This document shows, in pieces, positions 9,105 through 17,495 of a DNA stretch of 46,956 nt. Each line of letters starts with the position of its first letter. Positions within the stretch are counted from its first letter, which is position 1. The stretch comes from Bryobacterales bacterium (GTDB lineage: Bacteria; Acidobacteriota; Terriglobia; Bryobacterales; Bryobacteraceae), in contig PLRJ01000085.1 of the NCBI GenBank assembly GCA_003163855.1, forward strand, positions 1 through 46,956. The letters are read 5' to 3'. The translations under genes and the position numbers were made by a program. Under the pieces are notes generated by a model. The model saw nothing but the letters and a program-made list of their open reading frames with translations, was not told where the DNA came from and did no database searches.

Positions 9105-9668
9105 ATGGAAGCACTTAGTTCGTTTAATTGGTTTGATGTTGCATTAGCTATTGTCATCGTAGTGTCGGCCATTGCCGGCCTTCGCTCGGGCTTTGCCAGA
9201 GTGGTTGTTGGGCTTGTGGCAACCGTGGCCGGCTTCATGGCTGGCTTCTGGTGCTACCGGCTGGTTGCGGTAAAGTTGCTGCCCTATGTGCATGACAGCG
9301 GCACCGCCAACACGCTTGGATTTCTGATCATTTTTATTGCGGTTGTGATTCTCGGCGCGATGGTGGCGGCGATATTGTCCATGATCTTCAAGTGGGTAGG
9401 CTTGTCGTGGTTCAACTACCTGCTTGGTGGCGCGGCCGGATTTGTTCGCGGGGCGCTAGTTGTCGCCGTTATGGCCAACGTACTAGTTGCCTTCGCTCCT
9501 TCACCAACGCCGCAATTCCTGCAAAATAGCGCGGTGCTGCCATACGCCAATAGGGTAGCGGCGGTGCTGGCGATGTTTGCACCGCAGGAGTTGAAGGACT
9601 CCTTTCTGCAGCAGATGGAAAATCTAAAACAGTTTCGGGCGGCGCATCAGCACCAGGGGTCGGTCTAA
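9105..9668 (+). CDS. cvpA: CvpA-family membrane protein
   Basis: A 187-residue inner-membrane protein with four hydrophobic helices (near residues 10-30, 38-58, 66-90 and 105-130) and a hydrophilic C-terminal tail. The N-terminal pattern FNWFDVALAIVIVVSAIAGL and RSGFARVVVGLVATVAGF is that of the CvpA/colicin V production family, which in Proteobacteria is linked to envelope integrity and colicin V export. An AGAGGA ribosome site precedes the ATG. In many genomes cvpA is next to purF; here it follows purC, again a purine neighbour. Molecular function is not known beyond membrane localisation. Confidence 0.88.
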   Translation: MEALSSFNWFDVALAIVIVVSAIAGLRSGFARVVVGLVATVAGFMAGFWCYRLVAVKLLPYVHDSGTANTLGFLIIFIAVVILGAMVAAILSMIFKWVGLSWFNYLLGGAAGFVRGALVVAVMANVLVAFAPSPTPQFLQNSAVLPYANRVAAVLAMFAPQELKDSFLQQMENLKQFRAAHQHQGSV

Positions 9669-9671
9669 GTT

Positions 9672-10325
9672 TTGCTGATTGTCTTCGATCTTGACGGAAC
9701 GCTTATCGATTCAGCCAAAGACCTGGCCATCTCCATGAATGCGACACGAAAGCACCTGGGGATGGAGCCGCTTGATCCGGAGCTTATTTACTCGTTTGTC
9801 GGCAATGGCGCCGCTGTGCTGGTGAAGCGCGCGCTTGGTCCGGAGGCGTCAGACGAAGTGAACGGCCAGGCGCTTGCATTCTTTTTGAAGTACTATCGTG
9901 CGCACGCGCTGGAACACACTCACCTGTATCCCGGGGTGCGCGAATTAGTGGAGGAACTGGCGGGAGAAGGCCACACCCAGGCGGTACTTACCAACAAGCC
10001 AGTGAAGATAAGCCGCGACATTGTGGCTGCGCTTGGTCTTAGCCCATATTTTTCCCAAACGTACGGCGGCGATAGTTTTGCCGCCAAGAAGCCCGACCCT
10101 ATCGGACTCAATACGCTGATGCAGGAGATTCGCATGGAGCCGGCTGAAACGATGATGGTGGGTGATAGCGGTGTGGATATCCAGACCGCGCGCAATGCCG
10201 GCGTAACCGCCTGCGGCGTGAGCTGGGGATTCCAGCCGCGCGCCTTTGAAACCGATAAGCCCGATCTGCTGATTGACAAGCCCGCGGAACTGATGCGCTT
10301 CGTAACTGCGCGCGAACGAGCCTAA
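9672..10325 (+). CDS. gph: HAD hydrolase, phosphoglycolate phosphatase type
   Basis: A 217-residue HAD-superfamily phosphatase. Motif I is FDLDGTLIDS at residues 5-14, motif II is in AVLTNKPVK, and motifs III/IV are KKPDPIGLN and MMVGDSGVDIQTARNAG. The helical cap between motifs I and II and the close similarity to Gph-type proteins point to phosphoglycolate or pyrophosphatase-like activity; members of this clade are promiscuous. It begins with TTG at 9672, two bases after the cvpA stop, with AGGGG upstream. Its stop overlaps the end of the convergent gene at 10322 by four bases. Confidence 0.85.
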   Translation: MLIVFDLDGTLIDSAKDLAISMNATRKHLGMEPLDPELIYSFVGNGAAVLVKRALGPEASDEVNGQALAFFLKYYRAHALEHTHLYPGVRELVEELAGEGHTQAVLTNKPVKISRDIVAALGLSPYFSQTYGGDSFAAKKPDPIGLNTLMQEIRMEPAETMMVGDSGVDIQTARNAGVTACGVSWGFQPRAFETDKPDLLIDKPAELMRFVTARERA

Positions 10326-11239
10326 GCCGAGAGGTTTTTGAGCGCAGCCGCAATCAGCGTCTTCGAACCTTCGTAAGGGTCTAGCGAGCCTTCGGTCTCC
10401 ATGGAAAAGAACCCTTTGTAGCCCGCTTTATTAGCAATCTGGAAGATGCGGTTAACGTCCACGCGGAGCGATTTTCCACCTACTATTTCGACGTCCTTCA
10501 CGTGACTGATGTTGTACGCGTGCGGGAACAACGCGGCCAGAGCTTTGGCGTTGTAGTCTTCGTTGTCTTCAATCTGCATGGAGTTGCAGAAATCGGGCAG
10601 CGAACGTAAAAAGGGACTGCCGACGGCTTCAATCACCTTCAACACCCGGTATGGATCTTCGCTGCGCGGATTGTCGTTTTCGAGGTTGATGACGATGTTC
10701 TTCTCCTGACCGTACTTTGAGATCGCTTTCAGTGTTTCAACGGCGCAGGTGATGTCGTCGTTCGCTTTACCAGCCGGCACGTGCACGCGGATGCTGGGTG
10801 AACCGAGCAGACGGGCCGCTTGCACCCATTTGTGCCAGGTGTCCTGCGTAGCTCGTTGATCTTCCGAAGTGCCGCAAGGATTCACGCGCACATCGCAGGG
10901 TATGTTAACCACGCGGACCTGCGCCTGATCGAAGGCATCGCGCAACCCCTTGATGTAAGCGTCTTCCAGAGACTCAAAATGCGAACTCCAGGGTTCTATT
11001 CCGTAGACGCCGAACTTGTCCACAATGGTCGCGGCGAACTGAGCCAGCGTCATGCCAGTTTTGCCGTTTGCGCGCGCCGGGTTGATGATGACGCTGCGAA
11101 ACGGATAGGTGGAGACGGAGAGGCGGTGCTTAGGATCGGTCGGAAATTTGACGTCCGGTTCAGCGGCAGTCAGGTTGCCGGCAGCAACCAAGGCAGCGCA
11201 GGAAGCGAGGAAGTCGCGACGGGAATGGCGAAGGGTCAC
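10322..11239 (-). CDS. Tat-exported sugar-phosphate isomerase/epimerase-like TIM barrel
   Basis: About 305 residues from the GTG at 11239. That start gives a clean Tat signal, MTLRHSRRDFLASCAALVAA, with twin arginine SRRDFLA near the N-terminus and a signal peptidase site near LTAAEP. The frame is open to an ATG at 11281, but that start would overlap the divergent glycosidase and bury the signal. The mature part is a xylose-isomerase-like TIM barrel with metal ligands in IVINLENDNP, SLPDFCNS, ISHVKDVE and FFSMETEG. Exported members of this family are common in Acidobacteriota and Planctomycetes and are presumed to act on sugars in the periplasm; the substrate is unknown. Only about 34 bases separate it from the divergent exported GH5-like gene, so the two may share control (inference). 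Confidence 0.85.
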   Translation of the reverse strand: MTLRHSRRDFLASCAALVAAGNLTAAEPDVKFPTDPKHRLSVSTYPFRSVIINPARANGKTGMTLAQFAATIVDKFGVYGIEPWSSHFESLEDAYIKGLRDAFDQAQVRVVNIPCDVRVNPCGTSEDQRATQDTWHKWVQAARLLGSPSIRVHVPAGKANDDITCAVETLKAISKYGQEKNIVINLENDNPRSEDPYRVLKVIEAVGSPFLRSLPDFCNSMQIEDNEDYNAKALAALFPHAYNISHVKDVEIVGGKSLRVDVNRIFQIANKAGYKGFFSMETEGSLDPYEGSKTLIAAALKNLSA

Positions 11240-11273
11240 AGAGCAAGTGTAAACCCGGGATAGAATCGGGGGC

Positions 11274-12389
11274 ATGCGCAATTTCTTAGTGGCCGCCCTG
11301 ATCCTATCGTCTGCGGCGTTCGGTCAATCTTCTGCAAACCTGCAGCCCGAGCGATGGACGTCTGAAGCCGCCAACAACTGGTACGCCAAGCAAGCGTGGC
11401 CGGTGGGCAGCAATTTTCTGCCTTCCAACGCCATAAACGAACTCGAAATGTGGCAAGCCGCGACATTCAGCCCGAAACGCATCGACAAGGAACTTGGCTG
11501 GGCGCAGGGAATCGGCATGAACACGATGCGGGTGTTTCTGCAGGATCAACTGTGGCAGCAGGATCAAGCGGGCTTTAAGAAGCGCATTGATGAGTTTCTT
11601 GGCATTGCGGCGAAACACCAAATCAAGCCGATCTTTGTTCTTTTCGATTCGTGCTGGGATCCCATGCCGCACCTGGGAAAGCAGCATAAGCCGACGCCGG
11701 GGGTGCACAACTCGGGGTGGGTGCAGAGTCCCGGCGCCAAGGAACTGGCGGATGAAAACGACTATCCAAAACTGCAGCAGTATGTGGAGGGAGTGGTTGG
11801 GGCGTTTGCCAATGACGATCGTATTTTGGCCTGGGACATCTGGAATGAACCAGACAATGACAACGGAGGCAGCTACGGGAAGCTCGATCCGGCGAATAAG
11901 AAAGCGTTGGTGCTGGCATTATTGCCGCATGTTTTTGCCTGGGCGCGCAACGCCAAAGCGACGCAGCCTCTGACGAGTGGGATCTGGCATGAAAAGCCCG
12001 AAGAGCCCTCGCTATCGCCCATGGCGAAAGAACAATTGGAGCTTTCCGATGTTATTTCATTCCATAGTTACGAAAATGCGGTAGCGTTTGAAGCGGAGGT
12101 AAAGTGGCTGCAGCGTTACAACCGTCCGCTGATCTGCACCGAATATATGGCGCGGCCAAAAGACAGCACCTTCGAGACGATTTTGCCGATTGCGAAGAAA
12201 TATAAGGTGGCGGCGATCAACTGGGGTTTCGTCGCTGGAAAAAGCCAGACCTATCTACCCTGGGATTCCTGGCAGAAGCCGTACGTAAACGGCCGCGTGC
12301 CTGAAGTTTGGTTTCACGATGTGTTCCGTGCCGATGGGAAACCTTACCGGCCTTCCGAAACCGAGTTCATTCGAAAGATCACTGAGTAG
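11274..12389 (+). CDS. Exported GH5-like glycoside hydrolase (clan GH-A)
   Basis: A 371-residue secreted enzyme with a signal peptide at residues 1-18 (LVAALILSSAAFGQ). It is a clan GH-A TIM barrel. The acid/base glutamate is E192 in AWDIWNEPDND, and the predicted nucleophile is E290 in RPLICTEYMARP; GIGMNTMRVFLQDQLW is the usual strand-2 region. Relatives are annotated as cellulase, beta-mannanase or 1,4-beta-xylanase; the linkage cleaved cannot be told. A GGGGG tract lies directly before the ATG. Only one base separates its stop from the TTG of the FAD oxidoreductase, so it appears to be the first gene of the phosphonate operon, an unusual association noted in the findings. It is divergent from the Tat-exported isomerase. 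Confidence 0.85.
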   Translation: MRNFLVAALILSSAAFGQSSANLQPERWTSEAANNWYAKQAWPVGSNFLPSNAINELEMWQAATFSPKRIDKELGWAQGIGMNTMRVFLQDQLWQQDQAGFKKRIDEFLGIAAKHQIKPIFVLFDSCWDPMPHLGKQHKPTPGVHNSGWVQSPGAKELADENDYPKLQQYVEGVVGAFANDDRILAWDIWNEPDNDNGGSYGKLDPANKKALVLALLPHVFAWARNAKATQPLTSGIWHEKPEEPSLSPMAKEQLELSDVISFHSYENAVAFEAEVKWLQRYNRPLICTEYMARPKDSTFETILPIAKKYKVAAINWGFVAGKSQTYLPWDSWQKPYVNGRVPEVWFHDVFRADGKPYRPSETEFIRKITE

Positions 12390-12390
12390 C

Positions 12391-13494
12391 TTGAAGATCG
12401 CTATTATCGGCGCTGGAATCATTGGACTGGCGCACGCTTACCTGGCGGCAAAGGCGGGGCTGAAAGTTTCGGTTTTTGAGCGAAATCCTGCTGCAAACGG
12501 TGCTTCAGTCAGGAATTTCGGCATGATCTGGCCCATTGGACAGGCGGCTGGTCAGATGTATGAACTGGCGTTGCGAAGCCGCGAGATTTGGCTGCAGATG
12601 CTGCACGAAGCCAGCCTGCCTTATCTGCCAACCGGATCTCTGCACGTTGCTTATCGAGAAGACGAAGCGGCTGTGGGTCGTGAGTTTGTGCAGCGAGGTA
12701 AGCCACTTGGTTATGCGTGCGAGTGGCTGGACGCAGCTAAAACACTGGAAAAGACCAGCGCCATTCGTTGCGAGGGACTCATCGGTGCGGTCTGGAGTCC
12801 AACCGAGTTGACGGTCGATCCGCGCCACGTTATTGCACGCCTTCCCCAGTTTCTCTCGGAACGCTATGGCGTCACATTTCACTTCAATACGGCGGTAAGT
12901 GAAGTGACTACTGGGCACCTTCAGGCAGACGTATTCGTGGTTGCGAGCGGCGATGATTTCCAGACTCTCTTTCCCGAAATATTCAAGGATGCGGGACTGA
13001 CGAGATGTAAGCTGCAGATGCTGCGCACAGTGGAGCAGCCGCAAAATTGGGCGCTGGGTCCGGCGCTCGCGTTCGGATTGACCTTTCGGCACTATCCGAC
13101 GTTCGCGATTTGCGACTCTTTAGCTGCGCTAAAAGCTCGAGTGAAGGACGAAACTCCCGAGTTCGATAAGTGGGGGATTCATGTCATGGCCTCGGAGAAT
13201 TCCACCCGGCAGATTACGTTGGGAGACAGCCATGAGTATGGCTTGGAGGTGAGCATTTTTGATCGTGCCCATGTCAATGAACTAATCCTCGAGTATGCGA
13301 GGCAGTTTCTAAGAGTGCCGGACATGCAGATCGCGGAAACCTGGCATGGAGTTTACGCCAAGCATCCAGACCGGCCGTTCTTGCGGCTGACTCCTCAAGA
13401 GGGTGTGCGAATAGTGACAGTGACTAGCGGCATCGGAATGACATTGTCCTTCGGTTTGGCGGAACAGACTTTTCGCGAGATGGGAGTTTTATAG
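12391..13494 (+). CDS. FAD-dependent oxidoreductase of the phosphonate-associated type (TIGR03364-like)
   Basis: About 367 residues from the TTG at 12391, one base after the glycosidase stop. This start places the FAD-binding GAGIIG motif at residues 7-12, as in glycine-oxidase/DadA-type amine oxidases; an in-frame ATG at 12319 would run through the end of the previous gene. The motifs SVRNFGMIWPIGQAAG, LTFRHYP, WHGVYAKHP and IVTVTSGIGMTLSFGLAE are those I associate with the TIGR03364 group found in phosphonate gene clusters. Known members of such FAD enzymes oxidise N-methyl-2-aminoethylphosphonate, some also 2-aminoethylphosphonate, directly to phosphonoacetaldehyde. The next gene is PhnX, which consumes that product, and no PhnW transaminase is in the window, so this enzyme probably supplies it. 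Family high, substrate by inference. Confidence 0.87.
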   Translation: MKIAIIGAGIIGLAHAYLAAKAGLKVSVFERNPAANGASVRNFGMIWPIGQAAGQMYELALRSREIWLQMLHEASLPYLPTGSLHVAYREDEAAVGREFVQRGKPLGYACEWLDAAKTLEKTSAIRCEGLIGAVWSPTELTVDPRHVIARLPQFLSERYGVTFHFNTAVSEVTTGHLQADVFVVASGDDFQTLFPEIFKDAGLTRCKLQMLRTVEQPQNWALGPALAFGLTFRHYPTFAICDSLAALKARVKDETPEFDKWGIHVMASENSTRQITLGDSHEYGLEVSIFDRAHVNELILEYARQFLRVPDMQIAETWHGVYAKHPDRPFLRLTPQEGVRIVTVTSGIGMTLSFGLAEQTFREMGVL

Positions 13495-13496
13495 CC

Positions 13497-14294
13497 ATGC
13501 TCTCGGCTGCGAAGAAAGTGTGCGCCGTGATCTTTGATTGGGCCGGCACCACGGTGGATTTTGGCAGCCTTGCGCCGGTAAGGACCTTGCAGCGTGTGTT
13601 TGAAGAAGCGGGCATGCCGATAACAGAGGAAGAAGCGCGGCGGGACATGGGCGTTGCCAAACGCGACCATATTGCGGCCCTGCTGAATTTGCCTCGCCTT
13701 CAACCGGCACTGGCCCTTCTCGAAAGCGGCGTCGATGCTTTGTACGAACGGTTCATACCCCTGCAATTGGCCTGCTTGAAGCAATACTCAACCGTGATTT
13801 CGGGTGTGCCGGAGTTGGCCGCCCATCTCCGAATGGCTGGTATCAAGATTGGGTCAACCACCGGTTACACGCGAGCCATGCTGGATGTCCTTTTGGAAGA
13901 GGCGGCCAAGCAAGGCTACACGCCGGATTGCAGCTTCTCGCCCGAAGATGCGGGCGCGGGAAGGCCGTACCCATTCATGATTTATGCAGCCGCCGTAAAG
14001 CTTCAAGTCTATCCGTTGGGCGCCGTCATCAAAGTAGGAGACACTGCCTCCGACATCAAGGAAGGTCTGAACGCGGGTACGTGGTCGGTAGGGGTTGCCG
14101 GTACCGGGAATGGGATCGGTATGGCGTCAAATGACTTTCAATCACTAGACGCCGAACAAAAGGCGGAACGGCTGCGCAAGTCCCGGATGGAATTGCAAGC
14201 TGCCGGCGCGCACTACGTCATCGATACGTTGGCCGAACTGCCGCGGGTAATCAGTGATGTGGAAGCCCGCTTAAACGGAGCAAGCGGCGCTTGA
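13497..14294 (+). CDS. phnX: Phosphonoacetaldehyde hydrolase (phosphonatase)
   Basis: A 265-residue HAD-superfamily phosphonatase that splits phosphonoacetaldehyde into acetaldehyde and phosphate. The diagnostic motif FDWAGTTVDFG has the nucleophile D14 with the small A16 in place of the usual phosphatase aspartate. The Schiff-base lysine is K55 in MGVAKRDHIAAL. Motif II is GSTTGYTRAML, and the Mg-binding motif is KVGDTASDIKEGLNAG. These residues separate it from ordinary HAD phosphatases. It starts two bases after the FAD oxidoreductase stop and overlaps the transporter start by four bases (TTGA), so the three are translated together. It is the anchor for calling this a phosphonate operon. 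Confidence 0.94.
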   Translation: MLSAAKKVCAVIFDWAGTTVDFGSLAPVRTLQRVFEEAGMPITEEEARRDMGVAKRDHIAALLNLPRLQPALALLESGVDALYERFIPLQLACLKQYSTVISGVPELAAHLRMAGIKIGSTTGYTRAMLDVLLEEAAKQGYTPDCSFSPEDAGAGRPYPFMIYAAAVKLQVYPLGAVIKVGDTASDIKEGLNAGTWSVGVAGTGNGIGMASNDFQSLDAEQKAERLRKSRMELQAAGAHYVIDTLAELPRVISDVEARLNGASGA

Positions 14295-15577
14295 CTCAAC
14301 TTGGGCGGCAGCAGACTCTGGTAGTGGCTCTACTTTTCGCGGGCTACGCCAGCTACTACTTCTGCCGATCCGATCTCTCGGTGTCCATGCCGATGATCGC
14401 CACTGAACTACAACGCGGCGGCATGACATCCGATGCGGCGATGATCCGCCTGGGAGCAATTGTTTCGTTCGGAGTCATGGCCTACGCGCTGGGGAAGCTG
14501 TTCCTCGGAGGATTGGGTGATTTGTGGGGAGGCCGGACAAATTTCCTCGGAGGCTTATCCGGAGCGATCCTATTCACCTTGCTTTTCACCCTGGGTGGAG
14601 GATTGCCCATCTTCACCCTCGCGTGGATCGGAAACCGCCTGGTGCAGAGCATGGGATGGGCGGGATTAGTGAAGGTCTGCTCGCAGTGGTTCTCCTATAA
14701 GTCGTATGGAACGGTTGTCGGCATATTGAGTTTGAGCTTTCTAGTTGGCGATGCCGTGGCGCGCGGCTGGATGGGATGGCTGATCGCGCAAGGCTATGGA
14801 TGGCGCCCGCTGTTCTACTTGGCGGCTGTTGTCGCTGGAGTGGTGCTGGCGGCGAACCTGATGCTGCTAAAAGAGTCGCGCGTGGCGCGGGGCTTTTCTC
14901 CACCGGAAGTAAATCCTTTGAATGTGTTTGAGCAACAAGCGGCGAGGCAAGGCTGGATGAGAACCATCCTAGTGCCCTTGCTGAGCAACAAAGGATTCCT
15001 GATTGTATGTTTCCTATCGCTTTGCACGACCATCGTCCGGGAAACGTTCAACACCTGGACGCCCACTTACCTGGTACGGTTTTTTGGCTACAGCGAAGGA
15101 GCGGCGGCCAGCATGAGCTCCGTTTTTCCAGCGCTCGGGGCTGTGTCGGTATTGGTTGCAGGCTTTGCGGGCGACCGACTGGGCGCTAGCGGACGCCCCA
15201 TTGTACTCTTCATAGGCATGGTTATCACAGCCATTGGGCTGTGCTTGCTGACTGCGCTGCACACGGGAACTCGAGGGCCGCTGCCCATTGTTCTTATTGG
15301 TTTAGTTGGCTTTGGTCTGCTAGGCCCGTATTCCTATCTGGCAGGCGCGATGGCGCTGGATTTTGGCGGCAAGCAGGGCGGAGCCACTTCCTCCGGATTG
15401 ATTGACGGCGTCGGTTATTTGGGCGGAATACTTGCAGGCGACAGCGTAGCCAGGTGGGCGGTACGATTCGGCTGGGGCGGGGTTTTCGCGATCATGGCCG
15501 CAGTCAGTGCGGCCGCAGCTTTCACATCGGGCCTCTTGTTTGTTCAACAGCGCAGACGCGCTTCCTATGGAAAGTAA
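14291..15577 (+). CDS. MFS transporter, organophosphate:phosphate antiporter (GlpT/UhpT) family
   Basis: A 428-residue inner-membrane carrier with about twelve hydrophobic helices. The first-helix motif GYASYYFCRSDLSVSMPMI and the central GNRLVQSMGWAGLVKVCSQW match the OPA branch of the major facilitator superfamily, which exchanges organophosphates such as glycerol-3-phosphate or hexose phosphates for phosphate. It starts at TTG 14291, overlapping the phnX stop as TTGA, so it belongs to the phosphonate operon. The natural inference is uptake of 2-aminoethylphosphonate or a related phosphonate with phosphate export; glycerophosphate-type substrates remain possible. Its end overlaps the convergent gene at 15565 by 13 bases. 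Confidence 0.87.
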   Translation: MTQLGRQQTLVVALLFAGYASYYFCRSDLSVSMPMIATELQRGGMTSDAAMIRLGAIVSFGVMAYALGKLFLGGLGDLWGGRTNFLGGLSGAILFTLLFTLGGGLPIFTLAWIGNRLVQSMGWAGLVKVCSQWFSYKSYGTVVGILSLSFLVGDAVARGWMGWLIAQGYGWRPLFYLAAVVAGVVLAANLMLLKESRVARGFSPPEVNPLNVFEQQAARQGWMRTILVPLLSNKGFLIVCFLSLCTTIVRETFNTWTPTYLVRFFGYSEGAAASMSSVFPALGAVSVLVAGFAGDRLGASGRPIVLFIGMVITAIGLCLLTALHTGTRGPLPIVLIGLVGFGLLGPYSYLAGAMALDFGGKQGGATSSGLIDGVGYLGGILAGDSVARWAVRFGWGGVFAIMAAVSAAAAFTSGLLFVQQRRRASYGK

Positions 15578-16458
15578 CGGTCGGTGATGGCGCGAAGAAA
15601 CGCCAGCGAATCCGCCATTTCCTGCATCCCGTTCATACCGTCCTCAATGCTTACCCAGCCGCGGTAGTTGTTTTCCGACAATATTTGAAAGATGGCTTCG
15701 TAGTTGTTCAAGCCCTTACCCGTGACTCCGTGTTTTAGCGATGGCGAATAGCCGAGGGTGCCGTCAGTCTGCCGCAGAGATTCAATTGTTGTTCCGTCGG
15801 CCAGATAGCGGTCGCTCGCGTGCATGCTGACTACGCGCGGCGCCACTTCCTTGAGAAGCTCGATGGGGTCGTCGCCCGCTACCAACGCGTTGGATGGGTC
15901 GTATTGCACTCCGAAATTCGTGCGATCCACCACCGAGTTGACAATATCGAGAAACCTGTCCATTTTCTGGGCGAATTCCGGATAATTCCAGAAGCCGTCC
16001 TTATAGTGATTCTCAAGACCGAGGACGATTTCTTTTTCGCGGGCAACTGGGAGGAGCGCGTCAATGGCTTCTAAGACCCATTCGCGGCCTTGTTCCCATG
16101 ACACATCAGGATAGCGCTGGCCAGTGAGGATGCGGCAAACAGTTCCTGGACCTCCCAGGCGGCGAGCGACAGCAATCATGTGGGCCTGGCGCTCTATTTC
16201 CAGCTTGCGCTTAGACGCGCTCGGAGCAGTGAGATCGGGCGAGCAGCACAGCATCGGCATGGCGAAGCTCGATTCCTGCAGCGCTTCGCTCACACAGGCA
16301 AGGTAGCCTTCTTCCAGGCTGGTGAAGAAGCCGGTGTACATTTCGAGTCCATCGGCGTCGAGTTGCCGCGCCATCGTAATCCATTCGAAGACAGACATCT
16401 GGCCGGATGCGATCTGTTCCAGATAGCATTTCGGAAAAGCGGAGAGGTTGAGGGGCAT
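15565..16458 (-). CDS. Sugar-phosphate isomerase/epimerase (xylose-isomerase-like TIM barrel)
   Basis: A 297-residue cytoplasmic TIM barrel from the ATG at 16458 (MPLNLSAFPKCYLEQI). That ATG overlaps the stop of the upstream dehydrogenase by one base (TAATG), which decides the start against a longer open frame reaching 16692. Metal ligands: Glu in IVLGLENHYKDGF, Asp in GVQYDPSNAL, His in VVSMHASDRY and Glu in WVSIEDGMNGM. It is the last gene of an operon with an HPS/KGPDC-family decarboxylase and a zinc dehydrogenase. In the L-ascorbate (Ula) pathway the same two families, KGPDC and a TIM-barrel 3-epimerase, work in sequence, so a pentulose-5-phosphate 3-epimerase role is a reasonable guess. 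No exact substrate can be assigned. Confidence 0.87.
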   Translation of the reverse strand: MPLNLSAFPKCYLEQIASGQMSVFEWITMARQLDADGLEMYTGFFTSLEEGYLACVSEALQESSFAMPMLCCSPDLTAPSASKRKLEIERQAHMIAVARRLGGPGTVCRILTGQRYPDVSWEQGREWVLEAIDALLPVAREKEIVLGLENHYKDGFWNYPEFAQKMDRFLDIVNSVVDRTNFGVQYDPSNALVAGDDPIELLKEVAPRVVSMHASDRYLADGTTIESLRQTDGTLGYSPSLKHGVTGKGLNNYEAIFQILSENNYRGWVSIEDGMNGMQEMADSLAFLRAITDRYFP

Positions 16459-17495
16459 TAGGGAACGAGGACTGCCTTCACATATTCGCCGCGCTCCATC
16501 TTCTCGAAGCATTGATGCCAATCGGTGAGTGGCGCGACGTGGCTCACTATTGGATTGAGATCGATCTGGCCGGAGACGATCATTGATATGACACGCTCCC
16601 AGATAGGCCAGTTGTGCGAGAAACTGCCAACAATGGTGGCGTTTTTTTGCACCAGCGGATCGAGGCTGAACTGCATGGGTTGCGGACCCCAACCTACTTT
16701 AACGATTTGACCATTGGGCCGAACCGCTTGCAGGGCGGTTTGCAAAGTGGCGGAAGCGCCGGCGGCATCGATGACCACGTCCACTCCCAGGCCATCACCG
16801 ATGCCCGCAATGGTCTCCATAACGTTGGAAGAGACAGTTGCGGTAGCGCCTACGCGCCGAGCTATTTGAAAGCGAAATTCATCAGAGGGCAGGCCGGAAA
16901 CGATCAACTGTCCCGCGCCGCTCAGCTTGGCCATCAGCGCGCAGAGCAGACCGATGGGGCCGGGACCGATGACCAGCACGGAATCGCCGGGTCGAATGCG
17001 GCCGTTCATGCAAACCGCATTGTAGGCGACGCAGCAAGGCTCAGTGAGCGCAGCTTTTTCAAACGGCAAGCTAGCGGGAATGGCGTGCAGGCAGCGCTCA
17101 GGCACGCGCACGAATTCTGTCATGGCACCGTTGACCCCATAGCCGAATCCGCGGCGCGTCGGATCGAGATTGTAGAGACCGGCCCGCGTAAGAGGCGAAG
17201 CTTCATCAATGACGGCGGCAGTCTCACTGACCACGCGGTCGCCCTCCTTGAATTTCTTGACAGCCGATCCGCAGGCCGCGATGGTGCCGCCGAATTCATG
17301 GCCCAGGATGACGGGGTAGTTGACGGGCCAGCCGTGCGATCCGCGCCACTGATGAAGGTCGCTGCCGCAAACGCTGACGGCTCCCACGCGCAACAGGACA
17401 TCATGGTCGCCTATAGTGGGAATCTGGGCTTCGCGTATTTCAACCGACAGCGGCTCGCGCGCATAATTAACCAGCGCAGGCATAACCGAACTCAT
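16458..17495 (-). CDS. Medium-chain zinc-dependent dehydrogenase (threonine/sorbitol dehydrogenase type) lacking the structural-zinc cysteines
   Basis: A 345-residue NAD(P)-dependent medium-chain dehydrogenase. Catalytic zinc ligands are present: C43 in SVCGSDLHQW, H66-E67 in ILGHEFGGTI, and E152 in ALTEPCCVAYNAV. The Rossmann motif GPGPIG is at 177-182. The loop at residues 88-120, where most family members carry four cysteines for a structural zinc, has none here, so that site is lost. It sits in the middle of a three-gene operon, overlapping the upstream decarboxylase by four bases (ATGA) and the downstream epimerase by one base. In that setting it probably oxidises a hydroxyl of a sugar acid or sugar acid phosphate to the keto compound the decarboxylase acts on (inference). 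Confidence 0.9.
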   Translation of the reverse strand: MSSVMPALVNYAREPLSVEIREAQIPTIGDHDVLLRVGAVSVCGSDLHQWRGSHGWPVNYPVILGHEFGGTIAACGSAVKKFKEGDRVVSETAAVIDEASPLTRAGLYNLDPTRRGFGYGVNGAMTEFVRVPERCLHAIPASLPFEKAALTEPCCVAYNAVCMNGRIRPGDSVLVIGPGPIGLLCALMAKLSGAGQLIVSGLPSDEFRFQIARRVGATATVSSNVMETIAGIGDGLGVDVVIDAAGASATLQTALQAVRPNGQIVKVGWGPQPMQFSLDPLVQKNATIVGSFSHNWPIWERVISMIVSGQIDLNPIVSHVAPLTDWHQCFEKMERGEYVKAVLVP

